From JABDJZ01 sp047619685 (lineage in GTDB: Bacteria > Bacteroidota > Rhodothermia > Rhodothermales > UBA10348), in assembly GCA_047619685.1 (NCBI GenBank), contig JBLHLC010000020.1:1-64000 (forward strand): a DNA stretch of 64,000 bases. The letters run 5' to 3'. Below, piece by piece: positions 8,160-16,780 of the stretch. The position numbers and the translations under genes were made by a program. Each line of letters starts with the position of its first letter. Position 1 is the stretch's first letter. Below the pieces are notes generated by a model. That model was not told the origin of the DNA. It ran no database searches and saw only the letters and a list, made by a program, of their open reading frames with translations.

Positions 8160-8211
8160 CCCCCGCAACGTCTCAACCACCCGACCCGCGCCGCCCGGCT
8201 TCAGATCCCCG
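8160..8211 (-). pseudogene. Fragment of the pseC 3' end
   Basis: The segment cgcaacgtct-(c/a)accacccga matches the last codons of pseC (2524-2546) with one difference in about 21 bases. Read on the minus strand it gives RVVETLRGL, the exact C-terminal peptide of PseC. Weaker similarity continues toward 8211. It sits directly after the stop of the second pyruvyl transferase gene. Too short to be functional; it marks a duplication or recombination end. Confidence 0.6.
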
Positions 8212-9453
8212 CTACTGCGCCAATACATAGTCGCAAAGCTCAGCCAACGCCCGGTCCGACTTCCGCCGCTCCGCCGCGGCCGCCTCCTGCCCGGTCTCCC
8301 CGCTCCCAAGCGCCCGCCCCCAGGCCGCCGCCAGCCCCTCAGCCGACAACCCGTCGTAGCTCAAGAACGCCTCGCCAGACAATAGCGCATGAATCGGCTG
8401 TATATGCCCAGGCTCCCCAAAAATCACCGATGGCACCCCCAACTGAGCCGCAAAAATCGCCGCGTGCCTCCGATTCGACACCACACACCGAGCCCCCCGG
8501 TGCAAACGCAGCGCATCACCCACCGTCGCCTCCTCCTCGAACAAGCTGAACGCCTCGGGCCGCGCTGAGAACGACCGAATCAACCGATGCATCGCCCGGT
8601 CATCCTCCCACTCGTGGTCCACATCGTACGTGCAGTGCGGCATCAGAGCCACCCGCAGCCCCTTTTCAACGAACGCGGCATCCAGTGCACTCGCAAAAAT
8701 CTTGGCGAAATGCTCCCGCTCCGGCGCGCCCCACTGCCAGTACAAGGACCTCAGCGTTGCAACGACGTACGGAGCGGCAGCATGCCCCACCGCAAACGCC
8801 TCCCCCGCTGCGCTCGGCTGTAGAGACAGGTCCACGGAGAAACCAGAATCCGCGCCAGGTAAGATCGACGGGTTGGTCGTCAGCTCGCGCAGCCGCTGCA
8901 CCACAGACGCCTCCCGCGTTGTGATAAGACTCGCGTTGTCCAAGCAGAAACTCATGAGGTCAGCGCCGAACGCCGATGTAGGCGGCCGGCCCAGGTGAAT
9001 GCCAAATAGCACCACCGGCGTCCCCAAAAAACGCGCCAGCGAGACCAACGTCTGCGCATAAACCAGGATGCCTCGAAACGAATCCAGCGTGATCTCGATA
9101 AACGGATCGCCCCCAATAATGAGCGCCCGACTGGCAGCAGTTGCCGAAGCCGCCTCGCGTAGATGCCCGGTATCGTCACCCAGGTTGAACCCCAAAAACC
9201 GCTTGCCCAAGCTCAGCTCTTTCGTCCCGAAGTCCAGATTCGGGATCATGCGCAGGTCCGCGTCGCCAACCCTGCGCCGCTCCGGGTGCCGGCACATGAG
9301 CCAGATAGGCTCGGCCTCTGCGTCTGGCCCAAGCGCCCCGCGTAGCGAGCGACACAACGGCTCGAACATGGAGTCGTCGCTCACATTGTTCAGGTTGTAG
9401 ACGCTGGCGCCGGCAATGACGACGCCTCGGCGGGTGGAAATCTTCTCGGGCAT
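8212..9453 (-). CDS. Polysaccharide pyruvyl transferase family protein (second copy)
   Basis: The 413-residue paralogue of the 5726-6961 product has the same landmarks: GASVYNLNNVSDDSMF near the start, LIIGGDPFIEI, FLGTPVVLFGIHLG, CTYDVDHEWEDDR and VSNRRHAAIFAAQLGVPSV. It is predicted to add pyruvate to a surface glycan from PEP. The N-terminal loop differs from the first copy (NNVSDDS versus ENQGDEA), so the acceptor may differ. The ATG at 9453 follows no obvious ribosome site. The gene is divergent from the small SLBB gene at 9596. Confidence 0.8.
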   Translation of the reverse strand: MPEKISTRRGVVIAGASVYNLNNVSDDSMFEPLCRSLRGALGPDAEAEPIWLMCRHPERRRVGDADLRMIPNLDFGTKELSLGKRFLGFNLGDDTGHLREAASATAASRALIIGGDPFIEITLDSFRGILVYAQTLVSLARFLGTPVVLFGIHLGRPPTSAFGADLMSFCLDNASLITTREASVVQRLRELTTNPSILPGADSGFSVDLSLQPSAAGEAFAVGHAAAPYVVATLRSLYWQWGAPEREHFAKIFASALDAAFVEKGLRVALMPHCTYDVDHEWEDDRAMHRLIRSFSARPEAFSLFEEEATVGDALRLHRGARCVVSNRRHAAIFAAQLGVPSVIFGEPGHIQPIHALLSGEAFLSYDGLSAEGLAAAWGRALGSGETGQEAAAAERRKSDRALAELCDYVLAQ

Positions 9454-9595
9454 CGGGTCTGATACAATGGCGCCAATCCACTACCGGCGGGGGAACGGGG
9501 TTCCCTTGGGCGGGATGCTCCAATAGCCGTCCCCAGCAAAGATTACGTTCGCCCATTCCACGCCGATACCCCAGGCACGGACCGTCCTCTTTCGA

Positions 9596-10105
9596 ATGCC
9601 GAACATAGCCATGCGCGCGTCAATCGTATTTGCACTCCTCTTTCTCGTCGCCGCCCCTGCGGTAGCCCAGATCTCAGACTTCGAGCGCTCGCGGCGAAAC
9701 ACGGCTGCCTACTTCAACTACGCAGAACAGGGCGATGTAACGGTCAACGCGCACGTATGGGGAGCCGTCCGATACCCTGGTTACTACGAAGTCCCGGTCG
9801 GGACGAAGCTCTCGGAGATCCTGTCCATCGCAGGTGGGCCGTCGTTCGGCGAGCGCGTTCGGCGCTCGAAACGGACGGTGACGATCAAGCTGTACCGTGA
9901 TTCGGGAGCAGGCCGCGACGTGATCTACGAGAAGAGCGCCACCAACGGAATCGACGCCTCAGGCCGCGACATTCAGATCATGGCGGGCGACGTGCTGGAA
10001 GTGCAGTCGGTGATCAAACAGGGATTTAGCTGGCGAGATCTGTTCTCGGTCATTGCCGCGCTGGCCTCGGTGTCGCTGGCCGTCGAGCGCTTGACGGCGA
10101 AATAG
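9596..10105 (+). CDS. Small secreted SLBB-domain protein, polysaccharide export type
   Basis: A 169-residue protein with an N-terminal signal peptide (FALLFLVAAPAVAQ, cleaved after about residue 25). It has a single SLBB-like sugar-binding repeat: VTVNAHVWGAVRYPGYYEVPVG, then LSEILSIAGGP. A hydrophobic C-terminal segment (LFSVIAALASVSLAVERL) follows. It lacks the Poly_export N-domain and the multiple repeats of full Wza-type channels such as the 615-residue protein encoded from 33236. It may be an accessory of the glycan machinery encoded beside it. An internal ATG at 9611 is an alternative start. Confidence 0.75.
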   Translation: MPNIAMRASIVFALLFLVAAPAVAQISDFERSRRNTAAYFNYAEQGDVTVNAHVWGAVRYPGYYEVPVGTKLSEILSIAGGPSFGERVRRSKRTVTIKLYRDSGAGRDVIYEKSATNGIDASGRDIQIMAGDVLEVQSVIKQGFSWRDLFSVIAALASVSLAVERLTAK

Positions 10106-10119
10106 GTCCACCGGGTGCT

Positions 10120-10287
10120 TGCGTGCCGCAGGGGCTACCAGTCAGCGCTCTCGACCGCGCATCATGGATGAAGGAAGCCAATTTCGCGCTGGGAGAGGAG
10201 GTTCCGCTTGTGCTGGCGCGGACGGCGCCGGGCGCGGAACTGGTCCAACGGATACTACATCAGATCTACCACGGCATCACGGTCTAG
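10120..10287 (+). pseudogene. Remnant of an Xre/DUF2384 antitoxin (C-terminal part)
   Basis: One frame ending at TAG 10285-10287 gives about 50 residues containing WMKEANFALGEEVPLVLA and GAELVQRILHQIYHG. This matches the C-terminal toxin-binding domain (DUF2384, MbcA/ParS type) of antitoxins paired with RES toxins. The DNA-binding N-terminus and any start codon are missing. The next frame begins two bases later with the RES remnant, so the pair order (antitoxin then toxin) is the standard one. Confidence 0.6.
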
Positions 10288-10289
10288 TC

Positions 10290-10537
10290 GTGGCGATAGT
10301 CTGGCGCGTTTCTCACCCGGACTTCGCGGCCCAGGCATACTCGGGGCTGGGCTCAGAACGGGCGGGCGGCCGGTTCAATTCGCGCGGGCACCCGGTGGCC
10401 TACACGTCGGGATCGCTGGCCTTGGCGTGGTCATGCCGCTGGAGAACAACATCCTCATCAACCCGCTCCACCCGGACTTCGCCCGCGTAGAGATCGGCGA
10501 GCCCATCCCCTTTCCGCTCGACTCCCGCCTAAGCTAA
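10290..10537 (+). pseudogene. Remnant of a RES-domain toxin with internal deletion and frameshift
   Basis: RES toxins are NAD+-degrading phosphorylases. From a GTG at 10290 the frame gives IVWRVSHPDFAAQAYSG, then GGRFNSRGHPVAYTS and SLALA, the N-terminal part of the RES fold with the R..GGR.N substrate loop. At about 10430 the homology jumps to another frame, where ENNILINPLHPDF and IEIGEP-type residues (VEIGEPIPF) form the C-terminal part, ending at 10537. About 50-60 central residues are gone. The toxin cannot be active. Confidence 0.65.
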
Positions 10538-10541
10538 CCCG

Positions 10542-12131
10542 CTACTCCCTCTCCAACTCATAAAACGCCCGCTCCCCATTGCGCCGCGCCACCTCCAAAA
10601 CAACTGCACCCGCAGAACCCTCCAACGCCGCGACAACCTCCGCAGTCGAACTCACATCAACCCCCTCCACAGAAACAATCACAGTATTCCGCGGCAACCC
10701 AGCAATCGAAGCCCGCCCGGCATTCTCGACATAAGCCACATACGCCCCGCCATCCAGCTCAAAGATCTCCTGGAACCGCGGCGTGAGCTCAAAGAGCCCC
10801 ATGCCCCACTCCGCCAACTCGACGACCTCGCCATGCGGCGTATCGTCCTGGGGTTCGGGCTCGGCTGGCGGCTGCGAGCGGTCCATCTGGGCAAACCACC
10901 GCTGCGTGGTCGGATTGTCGCGGCCCAGGAGTTCCACGTCGAAGAACCTACTCGCCCCGCTCCGCCACACCTCCACATGGAGCGCCTCACCGGGACGATA
11001 CAGCGCGATGGCACTCTGCAACTGATTGGGCTCGGCGATTTCGCGCCCGTCTATGGCCAGCAAAATATCGCCAGACCGGAGCCCGGCCTGGTCCGCGGCA
11101 AGCCCTCGAAAAACATTGTTCAGCAGGACGCCTGTCACGGTCGCCAGGCCCTCGGCCGCCGCACGGTCTGAATCCACGGGCCAGATGTCCACGCCCAGAT
11201 ACCCGCGCTGCACCTCCCCGAACTCGACCAAATCGGTGGTGATTCGCTCCACGAGCTTCACGGGAATGGCGAAGCCGTAGCCTTCGTAACTGCCGCTTTC
11301 GGTGGCGATGGCGGTCGCGATGCCCACCAGCTCCCCGCGCAGATTCACCAGCGCGCCTCCGGAATTGCCCGGGTTAATGGCCGCATCGGTCTGGATAAAA
11401 CTCTCGATGCCGAAGCTGTCGTCAATAATGTTCACCGAACGGCTGAGCGCACTCACAATCCCCGCGGTAACTGTGCTGGTAAGCCGAAACGGATTGCCAA
11501 CCGCCAAAACCCATTCGCCAACCGAGAGCGCGTCGGAGTCTCCGAAAGTCATGGCGGGCACGGGCTCGTCATTCTCGAGCTTCAACACGGCGAGGTCGGT
11601 GTTGGGGTCTTCTCCGACGACGCGCGCGGGGTACTCCCGCTTGTCGGACAGCGTTACCCTAATCCTGTTGGCGCCTTCGATCACGTGGTAGTTGGTCACG
11701 ACGTATCCGTCCTCGCTGATCACCACGCCGCTGCCGGCACTCTGGCTGACTCCGCCTCCGCCGCGCCGGAACAGGCCACGCTGGCCGGACTCCACCTCGA
11801 TAAACACCACCGATGGGCGCACGAATCTGGACACGGTCTTGAACGCCTCATTCAGCGTCAGGGCATCGACATACCCGCGCGTCGCCAGTGTTTCCGGCAG
11901 CACGACGGGGGGAAAGGCCCCTGCAGCGCCAAACCGGACGGTCTCCACTCTCGGCGTTTCATCCTGGCCATCCAGGCTGCTGCGCCCACCAATCCAAAGG
12001 GTGAAGAGGACGCCGACAAGAAGTCCCACAACCACGAGGCTGGAGTAGAACAGCGGCTTGGCAAAATCGGGGCGCTCCGGGGTCATAGGTTTTTTTGGCG
12101 TGATGCCCCCGCTCGACGACCCGGGGGCCAT
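10542..12131 (-). CDS. HtrA/DegP-type membrane-anchored serine protease with two PDZ domains
   Basis: About 530 residues. A single N-terminal transmembrane segment (FYSSLVVVGLLVGVLFTLW) anchors a periplasmic trypsin-like domain. The catalytic triad is visible: His in TNYHVIEG (about 149), Asp in DPNTDLAV (about 179) and Ser in INPGNSGGAL (about 257). Two C-terminal PDZ domains follow, the first around RGLAADQAGLRSGDILLAIDG, the second shorter and ending at the C-terminus. The ATG at 12131 is preferred over an upstream one; an ATG at 12086 is also possible. The role is quality control and stress proteolysis of envelope proteins. Confidence 0.9.
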   Translation of the reverse strand: MAPGSSSGGITPKKPMTPERPDFAKPLFYSSLVVVGLLVGVLFTLWIGGRSSLDGQDETPRVETVRFGAAGAFPPVVLPETLATRGYVDALTLNEAFKTVSRFVRPSVVFIEVESGQRGLFRRGGGGVSQSAGSGVVISEDGYVVTNYHVIEGANRIRVTLSDKREYPARVVGEDPNTDLAVLKLENDEPVPAMTFGDSDALSVGEWVLAVGNPFRLTSTVTAGIVSALSRSVNIIDDSFGIESFIQTDAAINPGNSGGALVNLRGELVGIATAIATESGSYEGYGFAIPVKLVERITTDLVEFGEVQRGYLGVDIWPVDSDRAAAEGLATVTGVLLNNVFRGLAADQAGLRSGDILLAIDGREIAEPNQLQSAIALYRPGEALHVEVWRSGASRFFDVELLGRDNPTTQRWFAQMDRSQPPAEPEPQDDTPHGEVVELAEWGMGLFELTPRFQEIFELDGGAYVAYVENAGRASIAGLPRNTVIVSVEGVDVSSTAEVVAALEGSAGAVVLEVARRNGERAFYELERE

Positions 12132-12203
12132 GATCAGGCGCGATTCTGCAATGTACGTACGCTCAGAGGGTCCATGGGTTACCAGATGCAACCGGGCACG
12201 CGT

Positions 12204-12974
12204 TCACGCCCCTTCGACAAGATCTCCGGCCAGGGCCCGGACGGCGGCTCGACTCATCTTGGCAAGCTCCTTCCGATCCCGTCCGGCGGTGGGAATCGGC
12301 TCGCCAATCCTCACTTCGATGTCCATGGAGTCCAGGGAAAGCCACCGGCGCGCGCTCTCCAACATCGGCATGTCTACAGGCCAGCCCAATAGCTCACGGG
12401 TCTCAAGTGTGGTAGGTTTGCCGTTCATGCGTACGGCGTTGTGGTAGACCGGCAACACGGCACCGTCTTCCATCCCTGCGACTGCAGCAAATCCGCCCGT
12501 CTTGAAGTCGCGGATGGTCCGTCCGTCGCCGACGGTCCCCTCGGGAAACACCAAGCCCCGCACGCCGGCCCGCAGGACATCCCGCAGTTCCTCGACAAAT
12601 CTGGACGTGGCCAGCCTTCGATCCCGTTCCACGAAAATGACGCCGACCGTCCTGGTAACCCATCCCATGACGGGCCATTTGGCCATTTCCACCTTGGCGG
12701 CAAAGGCCACTGGAAGCGCGGCTCCCAGGACCCAGGGATCCATGAGGCCGAGGTGATTGGTCATGACGATCATGGCCCCGGACTTTGGCTCGTCTCCGAC
12801 CACAATGATGTTGGCCTTCAGAATCCGGCAGAATCTCTTGCAGGACTTTCTCTGGCGATGGGCCCTGAATAATCTCCGGTCCTTTTCTGGCTTGAACTGC
12901 ACCAGGAACGCCAGTTTCATGGTCTCCCAGACCAGCGAAAGGGAGAAACGGGCCGCGCGGAATCTCCAAAGCAT
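12204..12974 (-). CDS. 1-acyl-sn-glycerol-3-phosphate acyltransferase (PlsC family)
   Basis: The 256-residue protein has the acyltransferase blocks: block I NHLGLMDP with His74 and Asp79 (HX4D), block II-type VGVIFVERDRR, and block III GLVFPEGTVGDG. It is predicted to acylate lysophosphatidate to phosphatidate at the inner membrane. The N-terminal region is amphipathic and basic. A glycine replaces the more usual Ser in the NHxS position of block I. Related lysophospholipid or ornithine-lipid acyltransferases cannot be excluded. Confidence 0.82.
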   Translation of the reverse strand: MLWRFRAARFSLSLVWETMKLAFLVQFKPEKDRRLFRAHRQRKSCKRFCRILKANIIVVGDEPKSGAMIVMTNHLGLMDPWVLGAALPVAFAAKVEMAKWPVMGWVTRTVGVIFVERDRRLATSRFVEELRDVLRAGVRGLVFPEGTVGDGRTIRDFKTGGFAAVAGMEDGAVLPVYHNAVRMNGKPTTLETRELLGWPVDMPMLESARRWLSLDSMDIEVRIGEPIPTAGRDRKELAKMSRAAVRALAGDLVEGA

Positions 12975-13124
12975 ACTTCTATCGGCGGCCTTTCATGAGG
13001 TTCAACCCTCCGCGGGTGCGTCAGGCACCTGGGACGGAAGGCGGCATAATACTCTAGGGTCCACGTCCCGAACAACCCGGACGCGATGCTCTCAACCCCG
13101 ACCAGCAGCTCAAACCAACCCCGT

Positions 13125-16100
13125 TTAAACCCGCTCGGTCGGCCCCGGCGTAGGACTATCGCGATCCCGGCGCTCAGCAGGCCGGTCTGGCACGGAAAAG
13201 TCGCGCGTGGATGACCGTTTTGCAGGTCGATCAGACGCCCGCTCACCTCGGCGTCGGGGCCCGGCAGCACGCTCGGCGAGGCCGGCTGCTGCGGCTGCGG
13301 CACGCTCGGCTGCAGCGGCACGGTGGGAAGCCACGGCAGCGGCGCGGTCGGCATTGGCCGCGCGATCCGCGGCAGCCGCAGCTACCCGGTCGGCGGCGGC
13401 AGCGGCTACGCGATCTGCGGCGGCGCGGTCGGCGGCAGCCGTCGCTGCGCGCTCTGCGTCGTAAGCGGCACGTGCGGCCTGGGCTTGGGCAATCGCGCTC
13501 CCCCTGGGCAAGGCACCGCCGGGAACCACGTGCACGGCCTCGACAGGAACCTGGACCACAAATGTGCTCCCGACGCCCTTCTCACTCTTTACCTCAATCT
13601 CGCCACCGATCAGCTCAACAAGCCCGCCCACAATGGTCAGCCCCAACCCGGTGCCACTGTGTGAACGCGATTCCCCGCCCGACTCCTGCTTGAACTCATC
13701 GAACAGGTGTGGAATGAAGCGCTCGTCGATTCCAATGCCGGAGTCCACGACCTCAATCCTGATGCATCCCCCCGCCATGGCGCCGCCTCTGCACACACAG
13801 GTGTCGGAGACGGACACGTCCAGGACAAGGCCACCCGCTTCGGTGAACTTGACCGCATTGTCCAGGAGATTCCAGAGGATCTTGAACAACGCCGTCTGGT
13901 CAACCTCGACGGTCAAATCCGAAACGCCTCGAACCCGGAGGTAGAGCCCCTTTTCGGCCGCCTTCTGGCGCAGAGGACCCACAACAGAATCCAGCAACGG
14001 GGTCAACTCTGTCGGTTCGGGCCGGATTTCACGGGTACCCGCGCGGAGTGTCGCCAACTCCATCAGATCGTCCAGTGTGGCCATCAGCCTGTCGCCGCTC
14101 TGCTGGATGATGTCCAGGAATTCGCGGTAGCCAGCCTCCTTGGGGATTTCGTCCTTCAGGATGTTCGTGAAGCCCAGAATGGCCGTGATGGGCGTCCGGA
14201 GCTCGTGGGAGGTTTTCGCCAGGAACTCGTCCTTGAGCTTGTTGGCCTGCAGCAGCCGAGTGTTTGCGCTCTCCAGCTTGCGCCGATAGATCTTCTCACG
14301 CTCGAGTTCCCGCGCCTGGAGAGCAGCTTTTTTCTGCGCCCGCGCCATGACCTGATAGCGGTACGCGAACCTGATCAGACTTCCGAACCCCAGGAGGTAG
14401 GCTATGTACGCGGTCCACGTCCGGTACCAAGGGGGTAACACATCGAATCGAAACCCAACGACCTTGGATTCTTTTCGGTGATCATCCCGCGCCTTGACCT
14501 CAAAGGAGTAGCGGCCCTCGCTGAGATCTTCGACAGCGGCTTCGGTCTCCGGGGACCAGATGCTCCACGCCTCGCGGCCGGGCGTAACACGCCAGGCGTA
14601 TTCCACGGTGCCGGCAGGACCCGGATAAGCGGAAGAGAACCGAAACTGAACCGTGTTCTGGGCGAAAGGAATTACCCCCTGTGCCAGATCCGCGGAATCG
14701 CCGCCGAACTCGTGCAGGGTTGCTCCGCCAGAAATCAGTCGTCCATCGCGGCGAGTCCGCACCTCCCGGAGGATTGTTTCGAAACCGGTCTGGGGATCGC
14801 GATCAACGGCGGGATTGTAGCGCACCACATATCCGTCGCGATTGAACCACAGCGTCCCGTCATGATGGACGTACAACTCTTCGTGTCGGGGGCGCGGCAT
14901 ATCCAGGGCTGCCGGGCGCGTCAGTTCGTAGCCTCGCGCCGAGGGCACCGCCATCTCAACGCGGTCGGGATAGCCGATCCAGACGACGCCATCCGGTCCT
15001 TCTTCCACATCCCATATCTCTGTCTCGCCGGAGCGGTGCAGAGGCGTAAGCTCTACGTCCCGAACAAACCACCCGGCGGCCAACTTGAAGACTCCTTCCG
15101 AATCGTCGGCATAGGCGTGGACGGCACCGTCGATGGTCACTACCTCCAGGCGGTCATCGGCCGGGAGCCCTTCGTTCTTGCCGAAGGCATCATCCTTCCA
15201 TTCTGTGCCGTTTCGTCGAAGCCGGTGGAGACCTGTCGCGAGTGTCGAGAACCAAATATCGTCGCCGGCGACGGTGATTTTCTGGACGTCGTCCGCCGGG
15301 AATTGGTGGATGACCTCTGTACCAGAGACGAGGGCGAGTCCGGATCGGTAGCCAGCCACGACACCACCCTGATACACTTCCATGGCCATGACCTGTTCGT
15401 CGGTCAGCACGGTCGTGACCCGCGCGCCGTCGCGCCTGATTTCGAGGCCTTCGTCGGTCGCGATGTACAGGTAGTCTGCCGAGAACCGCGTTGAATACGT
15501 ATTGGTATCGCGGAGCGTGTCGGTGGGCGCGGCAGCCATGTCCAGCCGCGTGGTATAGAGGCCTTGCCCGGTAGAGAGGTACAGGGTCTCGTCGTGGATA
15601 TAGACCTGACTCGCGGCCTGAAGCGATCGGTAGCCCCATTTAGACGTGACGCCTGCCGGTTCGAACAGATACAACCCGTTGTTCTGGGTAGTAGCCAGGA
15701 AGCCATTGGGGCGAATGGGCGTGATCGAAGTGATGGCATCGTCCGGGAGGCCCGTTTGCGAAGTGACCCGGGAGGTGACACGTCCTTCGGAGTCCATGCC
15801 AACCAAACCAGCACCCAACGTGCCAAGAATCAACTCGCCGCCGGGCGACTCGGCGCTGGTGTACAACCAGTATTCGCTCAGGAGGCTGTCGGCCTGCGTG
15901 GCGAACCCATTGATCTGGCCACCCCCCATCGTAAAGAAGCCGTGGTCTCTGGTCCCGATGAGCCAGCCGGTGCCTCGGCGCTTCAGTACGAAGACCCGCA
16001 TCTCCGCGAAGAAGTCTCCGCCGGGGATCAGTTCGGTTGTCCCCTCGGAATACTTAACAAGGCCGACGCCCCGCTCCCGGAGGATCAACCCTTCGTCCGT

Positions 16101-16712
16101 CATGAACGACGTGTGGTAGCTGGCCTCGGAGAAGAGCGTGGTCAGGTCGGTACCGTCCCAGACGAACAGGTGGTTTCGTGCCTGGAAATACACGTTGTCG
16201 TCATCGGCTCTTATTGCCCACACATCACCGAAACTGGCATCCTCTTCCCGCACAAGCGCGCTGAGGGACTCGAATCGAAAACTGGTTGAGTCTGGAACGA
16301 GGTATCCGAATTCGCCCTGTGCACCAACGTATATCCGGTTGCCGGGGCCAAGCTCCAGGGACCTGACCGCCGTCGTCCGCGGGGTTGGGACGGCGGTCCA
16401 GGTTTCGCCGTCGAAGACCAGGATCCCACGCCCATTGGCTACAAATATTCTCCCGGAGGCGTCCTGCGCTGCGTCCCAATTCTCGTTGGACTCCACTCCA
16501 AAACTGCGAAGGTCTTCGTAGGTGATCTGGCGACTCCTGAACGGCTCAGCCGGGACGGGCAGTTTTTGATCGAAGGCGGCTGCGGAAGGAGCCAGTTGCC
16601 CGGAACCCGCGGTTTGACCCACAGCGACCGGCCCCGAAATCAGTATCGGGATAAGAACGGCAACAATGGCCGCAGCAAGTTTGTGTATGTCGATGCAGGG
16701 GATGCTCGTCAT
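13125..16712 (-). CDS. Two-component sensor histidine kinase with Reg_prop propeller and Ala-rich tail
   Basis: The 1195-residue protein has a signal peptide or first membrane segment at 10-35, then a long periplasmic seven-bladed propeller (Reg_prop/ligand_gated type, from ITYEDLRSFGVES to about 690). A Y_Y_Y immunoglobulin-like domain (VEYAWRVTPGREAWSIWS ... YSFEVKARD) and a membrane segment near 770 come next, followed by HisKA with His836 in KTSHELRTPITAIL. The HATPase_c domain has an N box (LWNLLDNAVKFT), G1 (DSGIGID) and G2 (GTGLGLTIVGGL). It lacks the receiver and AraC modules of hybrid HTCS sensors. The last about 125 residues are Ala/Arg-rich repeats of the type AAADRVAA, ending in an Arg/Pro-rich tip. 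The ligand is unknown. Confidence 0.88.
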   Translation of the reverse strand: MTSIPCIDIHKLAAAIVAVLIPILISGPVAVGQTAGSGQLAPSAAAFDQKLPVPAEPFRSRQITYEDLRSFGVESNENWDAAQDASGRIFVANGRGILVFDGETWTAVPTPRTTAVRSLELGPGNRIYVGAQGEFGYLVPDSTSFRFESLSALVREEDASFGDVWAIRADDDNVYFQARNHLFVWDGTDLTTLFSEASYHTSFMTDEGLILRERGVGLVKYSEGTTELIPGGDFFAEMRVFVLKRRGTGWLIGTRDHGFFTMGGGQINGFATQADSLLSEYWLYTSAESPGGELILGTLGAGLVGMDSEGRVTSRVTSQTGLPDDAITSITPIRPNGFLATTQNNGLYLFEPAGVTSKWGYRSLQAASQVYIHDETLYLSTGQGLYTTRLDMAAAPTDTLRDTNTYSTRFSADYLYIATDEGLEIRRDGARVTTVLTDEQVMAMEVYQGGVVAGYRSGLALVSGTEVIHQFPADDVQKITVAGDDIWFSTLATGLHRLRRNGTEWKDDAFGKNEGLPADDRLEVVTIDGAVHAYADDSEGVFKLAAGWFVRDVELTPLHRSGETEIWDVEEGPDGVVWIGYPDRVEMAVPSARGYELTRPAALDMPRPRHEELYVHHDGTLWFNRDGYVVRYNPAVDRDPQTGFETILREVRTRRDGRLISGGATLHEFGGDSADLAQGVIPFAQNTVQFRFSSAYPGPAGTVEYAWRVTPGREAWSIWSPETEAAVEDLSEGRYSFEVKARDDHRKESKVVGFRFDVLPPWYRTWTAYIAYLLGFGSLIRFAYRYQVMARAQKKAALQARELEREKIYRRKLESANTRLLQANKLKDEFLAKTSHELRTPITAILGFTNILKDEIPKEAGYREFLDIIQQSGDRLMATLDDLMELATLRAGTREIRPEPTELTPLLDSVVGPLRQKAAEKGLYLRVRGVSDLTVEVDQTALFKILWNLLDNAVKFTEAGGLVLDVSVSDTCVCRGGAMAGGCIRIEVVDSGIGIDERFIPHLFDEFKQESGGESRSHSGTGLGLTIVGGLVELIGGEIEVKSEKGVGSTFVVQVPVEAVHVVPGGALPRGSAIAQAQAARAAYDAERAATAAADRAAADRVAAAAADRVAAAAADRAANADRAAAVASHRAAAAERAAAAAAGLAERAAGPRRRGERASDRPAKRSSTRDFSVPDRPAERRDRDSPTPGPTERV

Positions 16713-16780
16713 AACCGGGGAATACCGCTGTTTCCCCAGTTATCGACTATCGAAGGCCCTACTTGAGGCTTTGGAGAATA

